Below are positions 58,015 through 64,000 of a stretch of 64,000 nt of DNA, one piece after another; position 1 is the stretch's first letter; every line of letters starts with the position of its first letter. Below the pieces are notes generated by a model. That model was not told where the DNA came from. It made no database searches and worked only from the letters and a program-made list of their open reading frames with translations. This stretch comes from Tragulus kanchil (lineage: Eukaryota; Chordata; Mammalia; Artiodactyla; Tragulidae). The DNA is taken from NCBI GenBank assembly GCA_022376925.1, contig JAIOJX010000005.1, positions 12,552,501 through 12,616,500 of the forward strand, read 5' to 3'. The position numbers and the translations under genes are program-made.

Positions 58015-60168
58015 CTCAAAGCACGAGATGGAAGTTGTCAAGTCACCCCATCTCACACCAACACCCCCGTGGGTCTTAAGGATGGGGTTGCTGCTGGACG
58101 GCTACTCGTCAGGCTCTTAGGGTGTTGAGTCCATTAGATCTGCAGGCCGAGAGGCTCTGGCCGGTGAGAACGGGCTGGGAGCCCCGGCAGCCGCGGCGCT
58201 GGAGGCAGCCTCCGCCTGCGGCGCCCTCCAGGCCGGGGTCTTGCTCGTGCTTTTTGCCTTGGTCCCAAGAAGTGTCCCCACACCCATGGGGTAGATCCCG
58301 TGACTCAGGGAAGCAAACTAGATCAGAAACAGGAGCCCAGAGGACAGTCTGTGTATCAGTGCTTGTATTTAATGAGGCAGAAACAGGGTCCTTTTGATAC
58401 GTTTGCAATATGTGGGATCCCTTAGTCCTCCAGCCCCTTTCTTCCTCTTGCCGTTCCTTGGGACTCCGGCCTGGGATTTTTCTCTCTGTGATTGTGAGTG
58501 TTCCTACCAGGGGAGGGGGTTGATGGGGGTGGGGTGAGTGGGATGGGGAGGGGTGGGCCTGGAGAAGGCAGCTGCTGCCCGCTCTGCTGGGGAGAGCTGA
58601 CAGCCAGGCGTGATCTACAGGGGCTTAGAGCACCAGGGAGGGGGCGGCTTGAGATGAGTTCATCAGGGTTCTGCCCCTTCCTTCGTGGCGGGCTCACAGT
58701 CCACTGTGTGTGTGTGTGGGTGTGCAGGTGGAACACACTGGATGGTATGATGACCTCTTTTACTACCCTCATTTGATGGTGTGTGTGTGTCCAGATAGCG
58801 GCTCCCTTTCATGAGCGATAGTTTCCGTGGGTTAAACCACTTACGCTCAGTCTGCCTTGTGAAGGTCAGGCAGCTCGATTGGATGGATGTCTCTTATTTG
58901 TCTTCCCGTTTCCGGGGTTGTTATGCAGTGTTAGCAAAGTTCTGGGTTTCTTTTGCTTACCCACAGAGTACCTTTATTCTTCTTGAGGGAGGAAAATAAA
59001 GAGCACGAATCCTGTGCTAGGTTACCAATGTTTATCTTGTTTTCTGGGAAAACAGTTTTGTAGCTGGACCTCAAAGAAAAACATGGCACCCAGTCATAAC
59101 GAGACTGTGCTCTGTGACCTCAAAGCACGAGATGGAAGTTGTCAAGTCACCCCATCTCACACCAACACCCCCGTGGGTCTTAAGGATGGGGTTGCTGCTG
59201 GACGGCTACTCGTCAGGCTCTTAGGGTGTTGAGTCCATTAGATCTGCAGGCCGAGAGGCTCTGGCCGGTGAGAACGGGCTGGGAGCCCCGGCAGCCGCGG
59301 CGCTGGAGGCAGCCTCCGCCTGCGGCGCCCTCCAGGCCGGGGTCTTGCTCGTGCTTTTTGCCTTGGTCCCAAGAAGTGTCCCCACACCCATGGGGTAGAT
59401 CCCGTGACTCAGGGAAGCAAACTAGATCAGAAACAGGAGCCCAGAGGACAGTCTGTGTATCAGTGCTTGTATTTAATGAGGCAGAAACAGGGTCCTTTTG
59501 ATACGTTTGCAATATGTGGGATCCCTTAGTCCTCCAGCCCCTTTCTTCCTCTTGCCGTTCCTTGGGACTCCGGCCTGGGATTTTTCTCTCTGTGATTGTG
59601 AGTGTTCCTACCAGGGGAGGGGGTTGATGGGGGTGGGGTGAGTGGGATGGGGAGGGGTGGGCCTGGAGAAGGCAGCTGCTGCCCGCTCTGCTGGGGAGAG
59701 CTGACAGCCAGGCGTGATCTACAGGGGCTTAGAGCACCAGGGAGGGGGCGGCTTGAGATGAGTTCATCAGGGTTCTGCCCCTTCCTTCGTGGCGGGCTCA
59801 CAGTCCACTGTGTGTGTGTGTGGGTGTGCAGGTGGAACACACTGGATGGTATGATGACCTCTTTTACTACCCTCATTTGATGGTGTGTGTGTGTCCAGAT
59901 AGCGGCTCCCTTTCATGAGCGATAGTTTCCGTGGGTTAAACCACTTACGCTCAGTCTGCCTTGTGAAGGTCAGGCAGCTCGATTGGATGGATGTCTCTTA
60001 TTTGTCTTCCCGTTTCCGGGGTTGTTATGCAGTGTTAGCAAAGTTCTGGGTTTCTTTTGCTTACCCACAGAGTACCTTTATTCTTCTTGAGGGAGGAAAA
60101 TAAAGAGCACGAATCCTGTGCTAGGTTACCAATGTTTATCTTGTTTTCTGGGAAAACAGTTTTGTAGA
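57977..60168. repeat. Duplication 19: direct 1.10-kb tandem pair
   Basis: Copy A is 57977-59061 and copy B 59081-60168, constant offset 1104, with about 19 junction bases (59062-59080) that resemble a fragment of 58010-58022 (GACCTCAAAG). Sequence 56858-56895, 57977-58014 and 59081-59118 is triplicated. Confidence 0.95.
58700..58725. repeat. (GT)n microsatellite
   Basis: A GT run with interruptions at about 58704-58722; copy B at about 59808-59826. Confidence 0.75.
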
Positions 60169-63100
60169 ATCCTGGTGGAGGCTTGTGTTGTGGCATAGTC
60201 CGGATGATTTGAAACATTCATCTTGGGTAGCTGTTGGTGTACATCTCAGTGAAATTGATGTTTAGCCGCGTCTTCTACTTCATTTTCCCTGAGTGTTTTT
60301 TCTTTCCTTTGTGTGTGTGTATGTGTGTTTTACTGTAATTAAACTTGGCATTTGTTTAAGGAATAATTGCTGATGTCTTTGGCCATGACCTGGAGAAAAT
60401 GACGTGTCTGTGCTCAGGGAGTGAATTCTGGTTGAGAACCTTTGTCCCTTGCCTTGCCTTTTTTAAAAAAATTATACGAGTCAGACTGTAACTTTAAAAG
60501 AAACTGTAGGAGCTGTTCCCTAGGTTATTCACAAAATGAGTCTTTGTCTGCTTTTTCATTCACCATCTGGTTACAAAGCTAAATTGGAATCGTGCTTGTT
60601 TTAATTATTTTCTACTTGTGTGGCCAGGAGGTTATTTGGTCTGGCGAGGTTACACTCTAAGCTCACGCTCTCATTAATACCACCGCATCCACATCCTGGC
60701 CAGCATCAGAATGGTTAAGTTGATCCACTTGTGTGGCCAGCGCTTGATACAACACAGTGGTCACGACTTAAAATTACCAGAGGAAATGTGGTGTCAGTGT
60801 GTGGGTTCTCTCTCTCTCTCTCTTTTAAATCTCCAATAATGTTAATTAAGTACTTTTTTTCTTCCAACAGAAATACGATTATAAATGGCTTAGGTTAGCA
60901 GTCTTAGAGGAGTGGACGGGGTTGTTAAAGGGATACGGTGTGTATCTCAAAAAACTGGTCTAATAAGAAAGGATTCAGAACACGGCTTGAACACTCCATG
61001 ACATGAATAATGGAAATAGTATAGTCAGAAGCTTCTCCTTTCAGTCACTGTTTTTGATGAATCAGCCAAAGGATGCAAGTATTGCAAAGAGGTATTGTTT
61101 AATACTAGGACGGTGACATCAAAAGGTCTCTTAAAAACATTAAACTATAGTGCACTTTGCTGCTTGGGAGGACTGAACACTTCAAAGCTTCATTGTTTTT
61201 AGAAGGTGGTTTTATTCAGAGTTCTGTGAAATCCTGTTTGTAGGTTACGAAGAGTACACATTCATTGTCTTGAGAAGTCAGTGGTTCTTTTCTTCCCATT
61301 CCTCATTTAAGAAGCATGACAAACGTCGTCTCACACGGGGAGAGGAGAGCAGGAAGAGCTCCTGCGCAAGTCCTTCAGGTTGCCCATTTGAGCAAGAAGT
61401 CATCAAACACCCTGCGATTTGGGAGCATCCCTGCTAAGGTCGCCCATTACAAATGTATGTTCTGGCATAAGACCCAGAGTCGAGTAAAAATGTGGAAAGG
61501 CCTGTAGACAGAAGTACTGCCAGACTAAAGCCAGTAGCTCCTGGTCTTACATCAGAGTGTAGAAGCCTGACGAAGGGCGAGGATTAACATGGGTGGGGAC
61601 GAAAAAAGACCCGCCAAGAAGGACGAGAATCTTCATGGGAAATGACTTCTCTGATAATTTATTGATATTTTGCAGGAGGGGATGAAACGGTTATTTGAGA
61701 AAAACAAATAGGCAATTGCCGCATGAGTTTAATTTTTAAAGAGCGAGTGGAGTCGTCATTGAAGCTCAAACTTGTCACACAGTTCTTTTATTAATGAATC
61801 AGAATGCATCATGTAATAGTGCTAATGTAAGAGACTCAAGGGTAAACCCGGATCTTTATTCTTATTGAATTAAATTGACGGTCTTTTACAGCAGCACTGT
61901 GGAGGAATAGTTTTATTTTCTGGAAGGAGCAGCAGGGGAAACCCCTTCTAGAGCACCCACAGCTTCCCTGTGCTTCTGAAGGGAGATGGCTCCTGGTGAC
62001 CACGTCTGTGCTTCAGCTCCTGGAGAGGAGACCCAGGTGCTAGACATTCGGTGGAGGGCTTCACCCTCTGCCTGCCTCTGAGTCGTGGGAAGACTGAGCG
62101 GTGATAAGACTCTGCAGAGCTGGGAAACAGAACAGTTCATTCTGTGGATTTGCCCTGAAACAGACAGATCCAGACTGGGGACACAGACACGCATTCTTGT
62201 ACTTGAAGACACGTACTCACGTGCACACACGTTTCCTGAGCTTCTTCCACTGACGTCGTCATCTTTTCTTAAATAGCAGCTTTGTTGGCAGTCTACATCC
62301 CAGAAAATGTGCCTTTTTAAAGGGTAGAAAAGGGTATTCACCGAGTGATGCAGCCATCACTACCTGATCTCAGAACACTTTTTTGTCTCTGCCCCTCCCT
62401 CCCTCTCTGTCCCCAGGCCCCAGCGGGCCCTGCCGTCCTCTGGTGCGCTGTGGGAGCTTTGCAGGGTGTGGCCTTTTGTGTTGGAGGTTCATCCTTGTTG
62501 TACCCTGAATCAGCGCTTCACTCTTGTTTTATTATTATTATGAATTAATTTTTAATTTTTACTGTGTGGTTGATGAAACTGGTAAGTTACACATGCAGTC
62601 TAGTGAGTTGTAATTTTTAAAAGCTAGTCCTCTGAAAATGTCTCAGAGGAATCTCTTATCCTGCAGGACATTCTGGAGACGAGAGGAACTTTTCTGTTGT
62701 GGTTATCGGTATGGAAGGACACTCAACACCCAGTACGAGGGCAAAACCTTTACAGTACAATGTTTTACAGCATGGAGGACCATAGCCCCAAAGGAAGGCA
62801 AGCAGAAGTGTTTCTCGGACCATGTGTAAGTCTGTACGGTGTGCAAGCAGGAATTGATCTGGCGGCATGAAGCCATGGCAGCCTCCTGATGAAAGCCTCT
62901 TGATGACATTGACCTGTGGTGCTTGATTATAATCATATATTAACAGGCCATGTCTCTGAAAAGGCATTGCCCCTGCACACACGTGGAACGAAACTTGATC
63001 CTGTCATCGCGGGTTCCTCGGAGGGGAGGTCTCTGGTTCCCCGGGGGTCGTGAGTCCCACTTGAGTTACTTTGGAGTAACTCAGATCTTAGCGTGTGCAC

Positions 63101-63409
63101 CCTGGTAATTCTGTTCTACGTGAAGATGATTCTTATAGGAATACATACTTGGAATGTAAGGACTGTTTTATATTGAAGGGAATGGAGTTTTCATTCCCTG
63201 TTTTTGCAACCATTCATTATCTAGACCCCCTCTTAATTTTCAAGCTGGTCTGGGCCTGGCTTGACTTAACTTCCACAGCAGTTTCTGCTTGTTTCTTTTT
63301 CCCTCCTTCCGCCAGCATTTGGAGCCCATTGACGACCAGATGGATCAAGCAGGTATTGGCTATTTTTACCAGTTGAGCATCTGGTAGACATTATATCATG
63401 CTCTGTACG
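60169..63409. other. Long single-copy, repeat-poor non-coding DNA
   Basis: About 3.2 kb with no confident SINE or LINE, the longest such stretch here. A (TC)n run is at 60807-60823. The segment 60840-61900 is complex, AT-rich and repeat-free, a candidate for conserved non-coding sequence. Short frames at 61316-61507, 61913-62341 and 62638-62829 have no recognised similarity, and no exon can be supported. Confidence 0.45.
60807..60823. repeat. (TC)n microsatellite
   Basis: Eight TC units followed by a T run. Confidence 0.85.
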
Positions 63410-63419
63410 TCTCAGATTT

Positions 63420-63687
63420 TTTTTTTTTTTTTTTTTGGCCAATTCTGTTGGTCTTTCATCCATCTGTTTTCATCCATCTTTGTTCTTTGGCCTGTGTGGA
63501 CCCCCCCATTGCAGTGGCCTTTCTCGCTGCAGAGCACCATCTCTGGGCACATGCGCTCCAGAGCTCCGGCTCAGTGGCTGACCCATCAGTCCAGCCTCTC
63601 CGTGGCATGTGGGATCTTAGGCCAGGGATCGAACCGGCTCCCCTTGCACTGCAAGGCGGTGTCCTTACCCACTCGACCACCAGCCCT
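63420..63687 (-). mobile_element. CHR-type SINE with target-site duplication
   Basis: A poly-T tail complement starts at 63417 and runs about 20 bases. The body matches the elements at 3266 and 30753 (GTGGCCTTTCTCGCTGCAGAGCACC), with an intact B-box complement GGGATCGAACC at 63625-63635 and head complement CGACCACCAGCCC. TCTCAGATTT at 63410-63419 and 63688-63697 is a perfect target-site duplication. Confidence 0.9.
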
Positions 63688-63697
63688 TCTCAGATTT

Positions 63698-64000
63698 CTA
63701 ATAGTGAAATACTTGGGGTAGTGTAGACTGTAGAAATAGAAGGCCTTTTTTAAACTCTGAAATAAGCGCTGATGTAAGATTGGGAAGATTCTAGTTCCTA
63801 CGTAAAACCGGCTTCAATTGCCCGTTCAAGAACTGGAACATAATGGCGTATGGCACCACCTAGGCTCACACAGGCTGCTGTTAATTTATTTTTGTTGGTT
63901 TAATTTTCAAAAGTTAATTGTATTAAGCCAGTGGGATGTATTTGATTTCTCCTTGATGCAAACGATTAAACACTCAGCAACCCTAATTGAAAGTCAGTGC
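63698..64000. other. Non-coding DNA at window end
   Basis: No element or gene recognised. Confidence 0.4.

Noticed and set aside
58141..58260. CpG-island promoter
   Set aside because: The GC-rich patch is only about 100 bases long and lies inside duplicated DNA (copy 59245-59364); too short for an island and no transcript evidence.
316..60168. A new satellite, CRISPR-like or programmed-amplification array
   Set aside because: Units share length but not sequence, each is present only two or three times, and junctions show error-type decay.

Overview
The window is nuclear DNA from a ruminant (Cetartiodactyla). The evidence is its mobile elements: several Bov-tA/Bov-A type SINEs with the ruminant tRNA-like head and BovB-derived tail, CHR-type tRNA-Glu-derived SINEs of cetartiodactyls, and older mammalian L1, L2 and MIR fragments. 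I recognise no protein-coding exon, RNA gene, CRISPR array or regulatory cassette. The open frames are short, overlap on both strands and mostly run through repeats, so this reads as intergenic or deep intronic DNA. The only protein-level homology I see is an L1 ORF2 C-terminal remnant (about 7157-7339 and its copy 8244-8426).

The dominant feature is structural. Nineteen direct, back-to-back duplications of about 1.05-1.2 kb occur between 316 and 60168. Copies are near-identical inside, but small indels and compressed sequence cluster at the junctions. Neighbouring duplications often overlap, leaving a stretch present three times (for example 5533-5797, 6657-6921 and 7744-8008). The unit size is nearly constant while content is arbitrary (SINE, LINE or unique DNA). 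The best explanation is overlapping consensus pieces joined without removing the overlap, not biology. Collapsing them removes about 21.1 kb (sum of the 19 start-to-start offsets), leaving roughly 43 kb of real sequence.

Layout: 1-2540, duplication 1 with two CHR fragments and a microsatellite; 2490-4606, L1 and CHR SINEs; 4683-13188, duplications 2-5 over CHR, Bov-tA and L1 pieces; 13189-15196, L1M, a Bov-A element, a triplicated 79-bp minisatellite and a CHR SINE; 15197-24562, duplications 6-9, including a full-length CHR SINE with clear target-site duplications; 24563-30240, MIR and duplications 10-11; 30241-31300, MIR and a nested SINE pair; 31800-35890, duplications 12-13 over an old L1 3' end; 35890-38438, single-copy DNA with CHR SINEs; 38439-49302, duplications 14-16 separated by mostly repeat-free DNA; 49303-60168, Bov SINEs, an L1M fragment and duplications 17-19; 60169-64000, mostly single-copy DNA ending in a young-looking CHR SINE.

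No genes act together here. The practical message is that copy-number, ORF-family or tandem-repeat conclusions from this window would be misleading unless the 1.1-kb duplications are first tested against raw reads. Family names come from recognised sequence features, not from a database search.
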